Source: Stenocarpella maydis (lineage: Eukaryota; Ascomycota; Sordariomycetes; Diaporthales; Diaporthaceae). Taken from it: a stretch of DNA of 19,205 nt. The notes beneath the pieces were generated by a model. The model had not been told where the DNA came from and ran no database searches. It saw nothing but the letters and a program-made list of their open reading frames with translations. Positions 9,425-17,832 of the stretch are shown here, piece by piece (the stretch's first letter is position 1; each line of letters opens with the position of its first letter). The position numbers and the translations under genes were made by a program. The stretch is taken from assembly GCA_002270565.1 (NCBI GenBank), contig NQMI01000237.1, positions 1-19,205 of the forward strand. Direction: 5' to 3'.

Positions 9425-9560
9425 CTTTTCACCGGTGGCTAGGCCCAGGAATTACCCACCCATGGGTACCCATGGGTACCCGTGCACGGACTTTGGGTCC
9501 AACTTTAAAAAAGGACCCAAATTACATAATCAATTACCCATAGGTACCCACAACCCATGA
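9425..9560. repeat. Palindrome-rich end of a probable DNA transposon
   Basis: Overlapping palindromes ACCCATGGGT (9458-9467 and 9468-9477) and GGGTACCC (9464-9471 and 9474-9481) are followed by CGTGCACG (9481-9488). A perfect 9-bp hairpin comes next, TTTGGGTCC (9492-9500) with GGACCCAAA (9513-9521). At 9535-9550 TACCCATAGGTACCCA repeats the earlier motif with one TG-to-TA change. Repeated GGGTACCC-type subterminal motifs are common in fungal hAT elements, and AT-rich hAT-like debris follows. I did not find a convincing matching inverted terminus, so the class is tentative. Confidence 0.4.
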
Positions 9561-11596
9561 GTATTCTTATAAGTAATTTTATTAGGTAGCAAGAAAGATT
9601 AATTTAATAGTAGATTAACGCCTTAGATATCCTAATCAGTATCCTAATCATACATACCATATCTTTTAAGATCATTATAATTAATACTATTCCTTAACCT
9701 GCCCCGAGAAGAACGCCCCTATATATAGGCTTTATCACCCTCATTATTAAGTCCTGCTTGGGACGCTAACCAGTATAGCTGTTGGCTATTCCGGACCCTA
9801 AGCCGAGAAGGATTGTATCAGTCCCTTTATTCCACCTGCCGCTAAGTTCAAGCCGCATTAACCTCCTGATTCATTCTAGTTTATATAGCATTAAGTTCCT
9901 CTATTATAATAAAGGATATCTTATCTATAAAGTGATTAAATTAAAGCATGCATATATTACAAAGTATTTACTGAGTCTTCTCAAGCCTTTCAATATAATA
10001 AGTACTAAACTAATAGTCTTCTAATTCCTGATAAAGCTTCTCTACTTCCTTATTATTTGTATATAATACTAAGGAGGCTTTAATATTCTGGATAGCAAGA
10101 TTATATTGATTATTAGCAAAAAGATTATCTATAAAGCTCTATATATGCTTAAGTATAGCTGAAGAGGGAAAGGTACTGAATATATTGGCAGCCATATTTG
10201 CTAAATATGGAAAAGCCCGTTTATTAGCAAACCAAAATTCTAATACCATTTTACTTTGTGCTTTTGCTATCCTAATCTTAGTCCTAATCCTAAAAAATTA
10301 TAATAAATAGAATAAGCTTACTAGTATTAAAGAACTTCTGTAGCTTTTGGTCTATTAACTATATGTATAGCATTATAGTATCTTATAGCTTAGTTAGGCT
10401 GCTTGAGATTTCCTTAGCAAAGCTGCAGTGGAGAGTTAATAATGCTATTATTTTGCAGGATGGGTATGGCCAGTAGTCTTAATATTTTAGCCTAAACTTT
10501 ATTTTCAACCTATCCCTAATCTGTTTAGGTAAGCTATATATCTCGAATTAATTAAATTCTTCCTATTAATGGTTGTATAAGCCTTTAGATGGTAGTAAAA
10601 GAAGGATACTAAAGCTAAAAACCTCCTCTAAGTTAATAAACTTATAAATATAGGTCTGAACTTTATTGTATGTTGCTATAATATTAGAAAGGTATTGTTT
10701 AGCTTGTTAATTGCTGGCCTGGAACTTAGTGAAGTAAAGCTGGTGGAAATTAGTTAATTATAAAAGAATAAAGCTAAAGCTAGGAAATACTACATTAAGT
10801 AGGAATTCTGTCTTATTTCCAAACTTAGCTATAAGAAAGGAGATTGGAACTATATACTTAATAAGGCTGCCTAAGAGGTCCCATTCTTATAGTATAAATA
10901 TGCAGCACTAAAGGCACTTATAATTACCCTTATCCTTTTCTGTTTGAAGATATTCCTTAATAAAGGTAGCAATTATATGCCTTAGTTTCCTTATATGAAT
11001 AGCAACACTAGTAGTTGAGCTCTATCTTGTATGGACATCAAGGGTTAGCTGTAATAGTTGATAATTGTTATCTTTATAATCAGCAGCTCTACGCTATAAC
11101 TCCTTAAACTGGGTCCTTCATTAGGTGCTAATATTAATATAAATAGCAAGCTAGCAAATCTAATTAGTATTATTAGTATATAAAATGATTAGGATATAGA
11201 TTAGGATAACTGCTTACTTGAAATAATACCCAACCACAGTCCCTTCTACCCTTATCTGATACCTAAAGAATCAAGGCTTCTAGGTCCTCTGGCCTGCACT
11301 GCTTGATCTTGGCCCTTATTTTAGCCCTTGGGACATTCATCTCACTATAAAACGCCCCCTCACTAAGTTATAAAGAGTAGCTAGCATAAGGAAGCTAGTA
11401 TATAATAGGAATATACTGGTTATAAGGTAACTTCCTATTAATTAACCATCTTATAATAGCTACAGAAAAGTTCTTTATATTATTAGTAGTAATATAGAAG
11501 GTCTTTACTTCTAAGTTTAATGCTTTTAGTGTTTTAGCTATAAGCTGTAATATAGTATTCCTATTGGAGGAGGAGTTATGCTGCTTAATGTTCTGA
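9561..11596 (-). pseudogene. RIP-degraded transposon debris, probably hAT-like transposase
   Basis: About 2 kb of AT-rich sequence is full of stops in all frames. On the minus strand at about 10151-10248 a readable segment contains FWFANKRAFPYLANMA followed by a serine-rich stretch. This resembles the C-terminal dimerisation region of hAT transposases, where an aromatic/Asn/Arg/Pro/Leu/Ala pattern precedes the conserved S-S-E segment. Further minus-strand fragments around 11300-11500 look like shreds of the same protein (for example SVAIIRWLINRKLPYNQ). All interrupting stops are TAA/TAG/TGA compatible with C-to-T damage. Another transposase family, or more than one element, cannot be excluded. 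A 57-codon-plus frame at 9782-10024 has no recognisable product. Confidence 0.4.
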
Positions 11597-12185
11597 TGAA
11601 TTTGTGCTATAAAATAGCATTCAGTTCAGCGTGTGTTTCGGCAGGGTCGCAGTGTGGTGCCCTGAGGCGAATTCGGACAATTGACAATGGTCTGGACAAC
11701 TTTGTATTGAATTAAGTTGGGCTTCTGTAAGCCCTCCTTATATACCCTCCGACGTCGTCTCACCCCTGGGCACGCTGCGGTCGGCTCTGGTGCAAATTTG
11801 CAAATGCCGGAAAATTCGCCCTTCCAACACACCATCTTTGGTTCTAAGCAACCAGCCAACCATAGCCCTAGCAATACCCAAATTAAGTACATATAAACTT
11901 CAGAAATCAAGCTATCCAATGCACTAGGTCATATACTTTTTGGGTAAGAAATAAGGGTAATGCAGAGGTCTGAATTAAGGTGCAAATGCAGGCCAAAATA
12001 ATCGACTCACGGCCACCAAACTCATCTTGCGTCACGCACGCACTGGGCGTACTTAGCGAAAATCGCCTGACTCGCAAGTCTAGGGTAACTCCTTGCTAGG
12101 AAGTCTAGGGTAACTCCTTACAACAAAGTCTAGGGTAACTCCTTGCACGGAGTACCAACGCCCTGCTGAGCGGTTCCGTTTAACA
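11597..12185 (-). repeat. Copia LTR copy, left (589 bp)
   Basis: On the plus strand it runs from TGAATTT to GTTTAACA, so on the element's minus strand it begins TGTTAAAC. It is the only LTR copy here visible from end to end. It matches 12188-12719 and 18861-19205 with scattered changes. It ends exactly at NN. It could be the 3' LTR of the adjacent element represented twice by assembly, or a solo LTR of another copy. The flank TCTGA at 11592-11596 is a candidate for a 5-bp target-site duplication, but its partner is outside the window. If the shared TCTnA before TGAATTT belongs to the LTR, the length is 594 bp. Confidence 0.85.
12076..12150. repeat. 25-bp tandem repeats inside left LTR
   Basis: Three copies of a 25-bp unit beginning AAGTCTAGGGTAACTCCTT start at 12076, 12101 and 12126. 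The same triplet recurs in the next LTR with a 24-bp period. On the element strand these lie in the first quarter of the LTR (the U3 side), where tandem repeats commonly act as enhancers. That role is inferred. Confidence 0.85.
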
Positions 12186-12187
12186 NN
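12186..12187. other. NN at a junction between two LTR copies
   Basis: Two ambiguous bases separate a complete LTR ending GTTTAACA from a second LTR copy that lacks its first 58 bp. Position 12188 corresponds to 11655 of the left LTR. A contig boundary within repeats is the likely cause. Confidence 0.8.
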
Positions 12188-12719
12188 TGGTGCTCTGAGG
12201 CGAATTGGGACGATTGACAATGGTCTGGACAACTTTGTATTGAATTAAGTTGGGCTTCTGTAAGCCCTCCTTATATACCCTCCGACCCTGTCTCACCCCT
12301 GGGCACGCTGCGGTAGGCTCTGGTGCAAATTTGCAAATGCCGGAGAATTCGCCCTTCCAACACACCATCTTTGGTTCCAAGCCACCAGCCAACCATAGCC
12401 CTGGTAATGCCCAAATTAAGTACATACAAACTTCAGAAATCAAGCTATCTAATGCACTAAGTTATATACTTTTTGGGTAAGAAATAAGGGTAATGCAGAG
12501 GTCTGAATTAAGGTGCAAATGCAGGCCAAAATAATCGACTCACGGCCACCAAACTCATCTTGCGTCGCGCACGCACTAGGCGTACTCAGCGAAAATCGCC
12601 TGACTCGCAAGAAGTCTAGGGTAACTCCTTACTAGAAGTCTAGGGTAACTCCTTACAAGAAGTCTAGGGTAACTCCTTGCAGGAAGTGCCAACGCCCTGC
12701 TGAGCGGTTCCGTTTAACA
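12188..12719 (-). repeat. Copia 3' LTR, missing 58 bp at the NN
   Basis: This copy directly abuts the polypurine tract and pol, so it is the 3' LTR of the element. It begins TGTTAAAC on the minus strand. It differs from the left copy at a scatter of positions (for example the segment near 12285 and the 24-bp rather than 25-bp repeat spacing). It is therefore not simply the same sequence read twice. Full length would be about 590 bp. Confidence 0.88.
12612..12684. repeat. 24-bp tandem repeats inside 3' LTR
   Basis: Three copies of AAGTCTAGGGTAACTCCTT plus a variable spacer start at 12612, 12636 and 12660. They correspond to the repeats at 12076-12150, with one base less per period. Confidence 0.85.
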
Positions 12720-12727
12720 CCCCTTCT
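12720..12727 (-). other. Polypurine tract
   Basis: On the minus strand AGAAGGGG sits immediately before TGTTAAAC, the first bases of the 3' LTR. This is the expected position and composition of the primer for plus-strand cDNA synthesis, and it fixes the LTR boundary at 12719/12720. Confidence 0.85.
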
Positions 12728-12879
12728 GTTGAAGATATAGGCCTAATAGGCCTATAGCATTTAACCCTTATTCTTAAAATGGAAACGTGAGAGAGAAATA
12801 CAAGTAAAGAAAAGCCCCCTTATAGAAAGAAATCTATCTACTGAAGAAATAGTGGCTAGAGGGCCCTATTAGCCCTCTT
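12728..12879 (-). other. 3' untranslated part of the retroelement
   Basis: This 152-bp stretch lies between the pol stop and the polypurine tract. It is rich in TAGGCCTA-type palindromes (12739-12757) and has no coding potential. Confidence 0.7.
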
Positions 12880-15800
12880 CTAATCCACTAACTCTGCTAG
12901 ACCTAATAGGCCTAGGAACACCTGAAATTTAGGTGCTGGAAGGGCTTTTGTAAGCCCATCTGCTACCATTTTACTGGTCTCGAGGTATTTAACTTCGAGG
13001 GTCCCCTTCTGAACTTCAGCACGTAGGTAGTGGTACCTAAGAAGCGTATGCTTAGTTCGTTGATGGTGTGAAGGGTCCTTAGCAGTGGAGATAGCGCCCG
13101 TATTATCTCCATAGAGGATCGTTGGCCTAGGAATAGGCCTGTTCAGTTCTATATAGAGCCCTCGAAGCCACTGGATTTCCCGAGTAGCCTCTATAAGCCC
13201 TATAAATTCAGCCTCTAGCGTTGATAACGCTATAGTGCTTCCTCGCTTTGATTTCCAAAAAATAGGCCCTCCTCCTAGGGTAAATACATACCCATACGTT
13301 GATTTAGAGGAGGCCTTATCCCCAGCATAGTCGCTATCAGAATAGCCTATAGGCTCTAGGAGAGAGCTCTGTAGGGAGTCTTTGAGACCCCTAGCAGAAT
13401 ACCTAATAGCAAGGTGTCGATGGCTATTTAGGTACCTAAACAGGTTCTGTGCAGCTACTAAATGCTGAGATTTGGATGCTTGGAAGGCTCTAGCTAGCCA
13501 CTGGACCGGGAAGCTAATATCAGGCCTAGTTTGGGTAACTAAATACATAGCGGTGCCCACTATAGCCTGAAAGCGCTTGTGTCGAATTCGGTCGAGTATA
13601 GGCCCTTCGATAGGGCCTAAGTTGACTAAGTTTGGCTGGAGAGGAACTGAAATAGGCCTAGAACCCTCTAAGTTGAAGGTTCTAATAGCTTCCTCAATAT
13701 ACTGGCTCTGGGAGAGCCATAGGGTTCGATTAGGGCGGTCCCTAATAATTCGAACACCTAGAAAGAAGCTTGCAGGGCCCCTGTCTTCTATAGCATACGC
13801 CTTATGGATTTGGCGTTTTAGGGCCTGAATTTTGGAGATTCCAGGCCCTATTATTAGGCAGTCGTCGACGTAGGACACTATAAATAGGCCTGACGCCCTG
13901 CTGTAGAAGACGGCGGAGTCTGAGAGTAGCGGTTTGAAGCCTAGACCTTTCAGAAGGTCAATAACTATCTGTTGCCACTCCCTAGGGGCCTGCTTTAGGC
14001 CATATAGAGCTTTATTTAGCCGAATTATCTGCTGATCAGAGGGGTTATAGCCAGCCCTAGTTAATAGCCGATGAATTTGGCTACTAGTTTGGGCGGCAAA
14101 TTCTTTGAACCCCTCTGGAAGCTCCATAAAGACCTGTTCTTTCAGCGTACTATTTAGGAAGGCACCTATAAAATCGATCTGCTCGATTTCCCAGTCAAGA
14201 ATAGCAGCTAGTGCTAGTAGTACCCTCCAGGTAGGAGGGCTAGAGGTTGAGGCGAAGGTCTCGGTAAAATCTACCCCTTTCCTCTGTTGAAATCCTCTGA
14301 CTACTAATCGGGCTTTAAATTTAAAGACCCTATTATTCTCGTCCTTTTTCTCTCGTAGGACTAGTCGACTGGTTATAGGCTTTCGACCTTCTGGAAGCTG
14401 ATTTGCTGGCCAAAATTCGAGGGTATTTTGCAAAATTAATTGCTCAAATTCGCTATAGATCGCCTGTAGCCATTTAGCCCTATTAGGGCTTTTTAGCACC
14501 TGTTTCCAGGTCTGGGGGGCTGCAGCGTTTGTAGTACTAAACGCTATTTGGCGTGCTCTTTTGAAAATAGAGTAGACGATCTGTTTGGCGTATGATAGGT
14601 CCATTTCTTCAGGTAGAGTTGGCCCTATACCCTCTGGGGACGACTTTGTAGGGCCTAAATTAGGCCCTATATCCTCTAATTCCCCGGAACCCACAGTGGG
14701 GTCCCCTTCTGCAGAAAGTGCAGGTAAGCCTGAGAGAGGCTCTTCTGGGGGGTCTATTTGAGACCCAGCAGGTATTGTAGGGCCTGAGAGAGGCCCTCCT
14801 AGGGGGTCTATTTGAGACCCAGCAGGTACTGTAGGGCCTGAGAGAGGCCCTCCTAGGGGGTCTATTTGAGACCCAATAGGTACAGCGGTTGTAGGGTCTA
14901 CATCCCTATGTAGAGGGTCTAGGGGACCCTCTAATACCCCTTCTGGCCCAAAACCGCTACCAGTATCTATACTGCTTAATTCCTCATAGATCTTGAGAAT
15001 AGAGGTCTTTAGAACAGTATGCCGTTTAGGGATATATACTTGATATGTATTATTCCCTAATACCGCTAGCAAATAGCCCGTCTCCGTCCTCGGGGCTAGC
15101 TTGTAGCCCTTCTGACGCTTTTCTTCAGGCAGGAAGACCTCACAGCGAGCCCCTATAACCCTGTACCTCTTTAGCAGTGGTTTATGGGTTTTAGAGGGCT
15201 CTAGCCCATCGTACAGTTCCTGATAGGCTGTAAGGTCTCTATTTGTTAGGGCAGTTGAGTTAACTAACTCAAGTACGGCAGGTATAATAAAACACCATAG
15301 ATATAGCGGTAGGCCTGCAGCAAGCATAGTAGCCCTAAGACGGTCTAGAATCACTCGAATAGAGCGTTCTATTAGACCGTTTTGCTCGTGAATATAGGGA
15401 CTACTTGTTGAAAAGGCTATGCCCTTATGCTGTAGCCAGGCCTGTAGCTGGGCACTTATCTCCTTCCCGCCATCAAAATGGAAGCCCCTAGGGTACCGCC
15501 CAAATAGGGCCTTCAAGGACCTAAAGAAGCCCTTGATAGTATCCATCATTAGGTCCCCATCTCGATTTTTTAGCAGGAAAAGCCACCTAAACCTAGATTT
15601 TCTATCCACTATTAGTAGCCCAATAGGGCACTTATTATAGGGCATAGGCTTAATAGAAAAGGTATCCCCTTCTAAAGAGTCTAATACACCCTCTGGATCA
15701 TCAATAGGCTTGTGATTTAGCCTACGAACAGCCTTAGCCCTATCACAGGCTAGGCATAGAAAATCCCCTTCTGAGATCGAATCAAAATTAGGTACCCCTT

Positions 15801-16908
15801 GGGCTATTTTAGCCGTCTTCTTTAGCAGACGAAGACTAATATGCCCCAATCTCTTGTGCCAGAGATAGGCTAGTTTGAGTAGCTTAGGGGACCCTTCAGA
15901 AGGTCTAGTGGCCTGTATAGGCCGTTTAGTGGCTTTTTTAGAAGGCGAGAGGCCCTCTAAAAGAAGATCTTCTAGGTCCTCTGTGGCCCTATCCCCCCTA
16001 TTTCCTACAGGCGGTTCTACCCGCGGGGAAGGACCTGTAGAAGGGGGCGTGCGAGGGACCCGTACCGGAAGACCCTGTAACTCAGAAATAGGCGAAGCTG
16101 GCCTAGGTTCTGAGGCAATAGAGCCTGTAGAGGACCCAGAAGGGCCTAATTCTTCCCTTGTAAGAATAGGCTCTTGAGGGGTAGGGATCTTCTCATAATC
16201 CCTAGCTGCTTCCCTATTAAAAGGGGGCAGCACTATCTCCAAGGCGTTCGTACTACTACTGGGGACGTAGTATATACTATTAGCCTGAGTAGTATAGGTC
16301 TCTGGGGCCTGTATCCCCTTCTGAGGGATAAAAAATCCCGTTTTAGAAGGGTCTAGGTGCACGATCGGTTGCTCATCAGCCCTATATAGGGTATTCCTTG
16401 AGAGGTAACCCCCAGCACTATAGTGGCGAAGGCCACTAAAAATACTGATATCCATAGAGGGCACATACAGTGCCTCCTTTAGGACTAGACGCTTGGTCTT
16501 GGCTGGGCTTTCAGGGCTAATTACCTGAAATGTAGCAGTGCCTCTACCTGAGGGGTATACCCTACCCCCACCTGTTTGCAGGTACCCAAAATCGCCGGTT
16601 GTCACTAAATTAGTGAATAAAGAACGGCTATTTACTATTTGTACTGTAGAACTAGTATCGTATAGCAGGGCAGTAGGCCTGTTAGGCCTAGAAGGCTTAG
16701 GGCCCTTCTTGGGGGGCCCTTTTGATTGTGAACCCCTATAGCAGAGCTTATAGGGGCTTTCTGAGGCTATAAACGAGCTGTCTGAATCCCTAGCCTCATC
16801 ACCTAAAGAATAGCTCTTGCTAGGAGCCGATTCTTCATCATTATAGGCTGAATAGCCTAACGCACAGGCATAGTCCCCTGAATTTTCAGGGGGCTTCCCA
16901 CTGGGCGG
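12880..16908 (-). CDS. Copia Pol: protease, integrase, reverse transcriptase, RNase H
   Basis: The frame is open from 16908 to the TAG at 12880-12882 (1342 codons). There is no convincing own ATG, so it is the 3' part of a gag-pol frame. Residues counted from codon 16605-16603: a protease-like segment spans that point, with LLYDTSST about 20 codons before and VLKEALYVPSMDIS at 42-55. Integrase zinc binding is WHKRLGH/CLAC (H250, H254, C284, C287), with candidate catalytic D314, D378 and E413. Reverse transcriptase has KARLVVRGF (764-772), D811 and YVDD (912-915). RNase H has D1090, E1131 and D1167, then MVADGLTKAL. A Pro/Gly-rich linker with 18-residue repeats lies at about 545-665. All key polymerase and integrase residues are present and there is no stop, in contrast to the adjoining gag. 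It would copy element RNA into cDNA in cytoplasmic particles and insert it in the nucleus. Confidence 0.93.
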   Translation of the reverse strand, partial: PPSGKPPENSGDYACALGYSAYNDEESAPSKSYSLGDEARDSDSSFIASESPYKLCYRGSQSKGPPKKGPKPSRPNRPTALLYDTSSTVQIVNSRSLFTNLVTTGDFGYLQTGGGRVYPSGRGTATFQVISPESPAKTKRLVLKEALYVPSMDISIFSGLRHYSAGGYLSRNTLYRADEQPIVHLDPSKTGFFIPQKGIQAPETYTTQANSIYYVPSSSTNALEIVLPPFNREAARDYEKIPTPQEPILTREELGPSGSSTGSIASEPRPASPISELQGLPVRVPRTPPSTGPSPRVEPPVGNRGDRATEDLEDLLLEGLSPSKKATKRPIQATRPSEGSPKLLKLAYLWHKRLGHISLRLLKKTAKIAQGVPNFDSISEGDFLCLACDRAKAVRRLNHKPIDDPEGVLDSLEGDTFSIKPMPYNKCPIGLLIVDRKSRFRWLFLLKNRDGDLMMDTIKGFFRSLKALFGRYPRGFHFDGGKEISAQLQAWLQHKGIAFSTSSPYIHEQNGLIERSIRVILDRLRATMLAAGLPLYLWCFIIPAVLELVNSTALTNRDLTAYQELYDGLEPSKTHKPLLKRYRVIGARCEVFLPEEKRQKGYKLAPRTETGYLLAVLGNNTYQVYIPKRHTVLKTSILKIYEELSSIDTGSGFGPEGVLEGPLDPLHRDVDPTTAVPIGSQIDPLGGPLSGPTVPAGSQIDPLGGPLSGPTIPAGSQIDPPEEPLSGLPALSAEGDPTVGSGELEDIGPNLGPTKSSPEGIGPTLPEEMDLSYAKQIVYSIFKRARQIAFSTTNAAAPQTWKQVLKSPNRAKWLQAIYSEFEQLILQNTLEFWPANQLPEGRKPITSRLVLREKKDENNRVFKFKARLVVRGFQQRKGVDFTETFASTSSPPTWRVLLALAAILDWEIEQIDFIGAFLNSTLKEQVFMELPEGFKEFAAQTSSQIHRLLTRAGYNPSDQQIIRLNKALYGLKQAPREWQQIVIDLLKGLGFKPLLSDSAVFYSRASGLFIVSYVDDCLIIGPGISKIQALKRQIHKAYAIEDRGPASFFLGVRIIRDRPNRTLWLSQSQYIEEAIRTFNLEGSRPISVPLQPNLVNLGPIEGPILDRIRHKRFQAIVGTAMYLVTQTRPDISFPVQWLARAFQASKSQHLVAAQNLFRYLNSHRHLAIRYSARGLKDSLQSSLLEPIGYSDSDYAGDKASSKSTYGYVFTLGGGPIFWKSKRGSTIALSTLEAEFIGLIEATREIQWLRGLYIELNRPIPRPTILYGDNTGAISTAKDPSHHQRTKHTLLRYHYLRAEVQKGTLEVKYLETSKMVADGLTKALPAPKFQVFLGLLGLAELVD
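14727..14890 (-). repeat. 54-bp tandem repeats coding an 18-residue unit in Pol
   Basis: GGTCTATTTGAGACCC recurs at 14751, 14805 and 14859, exactly 54 bp apart. The minus strand encodes nearly identical units GSQIDPLGGPLSGPTVPA, the last diverged to GSQIDPPEEPLSGLPA. The unit length is a multiple of three, so copy number can change without breaking the frame. It lies in the linker between integrase and reverse transcriptase. Confidence 0.9.
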
Positions 16909-17831
16909 TTAGTCTCTGTGGATTTTTTCTTGCCACTAGAGCCCCTGGATCCCCTATTAGGCTTATTTTCTCCAGCCTTTTTAGGGTCCTGCCCTTTGTT
17001 TCCAGTCTTTTTAGGCCTTTTAGAGCCTAAAGACTGATTTTTAGGCCCCTAAGGGCCTAAAGGAGGTTTCTATTCCCCCTTAGCAACCTGATAGAATGCT
17101 AAAAACGGATTTCTAGTTTCTTCTAGTATATCTACCATAAGGAACTGTAGGTTTAGTCTATTAATAGGCTGGCCCATAGCTTTTAGCATACGGATAGTTC
17201 CTTTAAGCCGCTCTACCTACTGTAGAAATGCTCTTTCCAAGGAGCCTAGGTACTAATTTATCAGGTTAGTTGGCTCTATTTAGGCCCCAGCAAGATATAG
17301 CCTAGAGATTAAGCTATTAAACCAAGCATTAAATTCCACTAGGTTTGTACCAGAAGTATATTTTAGGAAGTAAAATTCCCTATATAGCAAATCTCTCTAT
17401 AAACCTATAGAATGAGAATACTAGTCCTTTAGTAGCTTATAGGCTTCTACAGGGCCTGAGATCTAAGCAATAGCAGCCTGTAGGCTTAAAGATAGGCTAT
17501 CTCTTAAGAGTATTAAGAGAATAGCCTAATTACTATTACTTAGACTATTAGCTACAGAAGGGTTTGCAAGAAATTGGCTATACCCTATAGCCCATAGCAT
17601 AATAGCAAACGCTTGCTTCCACTAGTCAAAATTTTCAGGGCCTTTCAGGTGATACGTCTCTAGGAAGGTATATACCTTCTTAGAGAGCTCCTTACTAAAA
17701 TCCGAACTAAATCCAGTAGGTTCTGGCTGCCTTCCAGGGCCCATAGGCCTCTGATCAGAGCCCATAGGCCCCTAATCAGGGCCCGTAGGCCCTATAGAAG
17801 GACTTTCTATATCCATAGGCTCCGAGGGGGC
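16857..17831 (-). pseudogene. Copia gag with 11 in-frame stops
   Basis: Translation from 17831 downward gives a gag-polypeptide of copia type (KGPENFD*WKQAFAIML, then YKLLKD, FNAWFNSLISRLYLAGA, LKAMGQPINRLNLQFLMVDI) and a Lys-rich tail. Eleven stops (ten TAG, one TAA) interrupt the frame before its terminal TAG at 16857-16859. Where the better copy at 17833-18404 can be compared, the stops replace glutamine (DQW, DQA, DQG), the C-to-T change expected from RIP. No CCHC zinc knuckle is visible. The pol frame is offset from the gag frame and opens at 16908, so there is either a frameshift or an altered junction near 16.9 kb. Confidence 0.88.
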
Positions 17832-17832
17832 N
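17832..17832. other. N between two diverged gag copies
   Basis: Left of the N, 17518-17831 matches 17833-18125 on its right. The left copy has one extra 21-bp (seven-residue) unit and many transitions. Reading the minus strand, gag reaches codon SDQAI, hits the N and jumps back about 100 codons to APSEPMD. This marks a join between two element copies. Confidence 0.88.

Noticed and set aside
9782..10024. An 80-codon plus-strand frame in the AT-rich block
   Set aside because: Low-complexity Leu/Ile/Tyr/Lys product typical of AT-rich DNA, with no recognisable feature.
12076..12684. TAGGGTAA words suggesting telomere-like repeats
   Set aside because: The units are 24-25 bp LTR repeats and never form consecutive TTAGGG copies.
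15875..16177. Plus-strand frames within the retroelement
   Set aside because: They are antisense to the pol frame and lack any recognisable domain.
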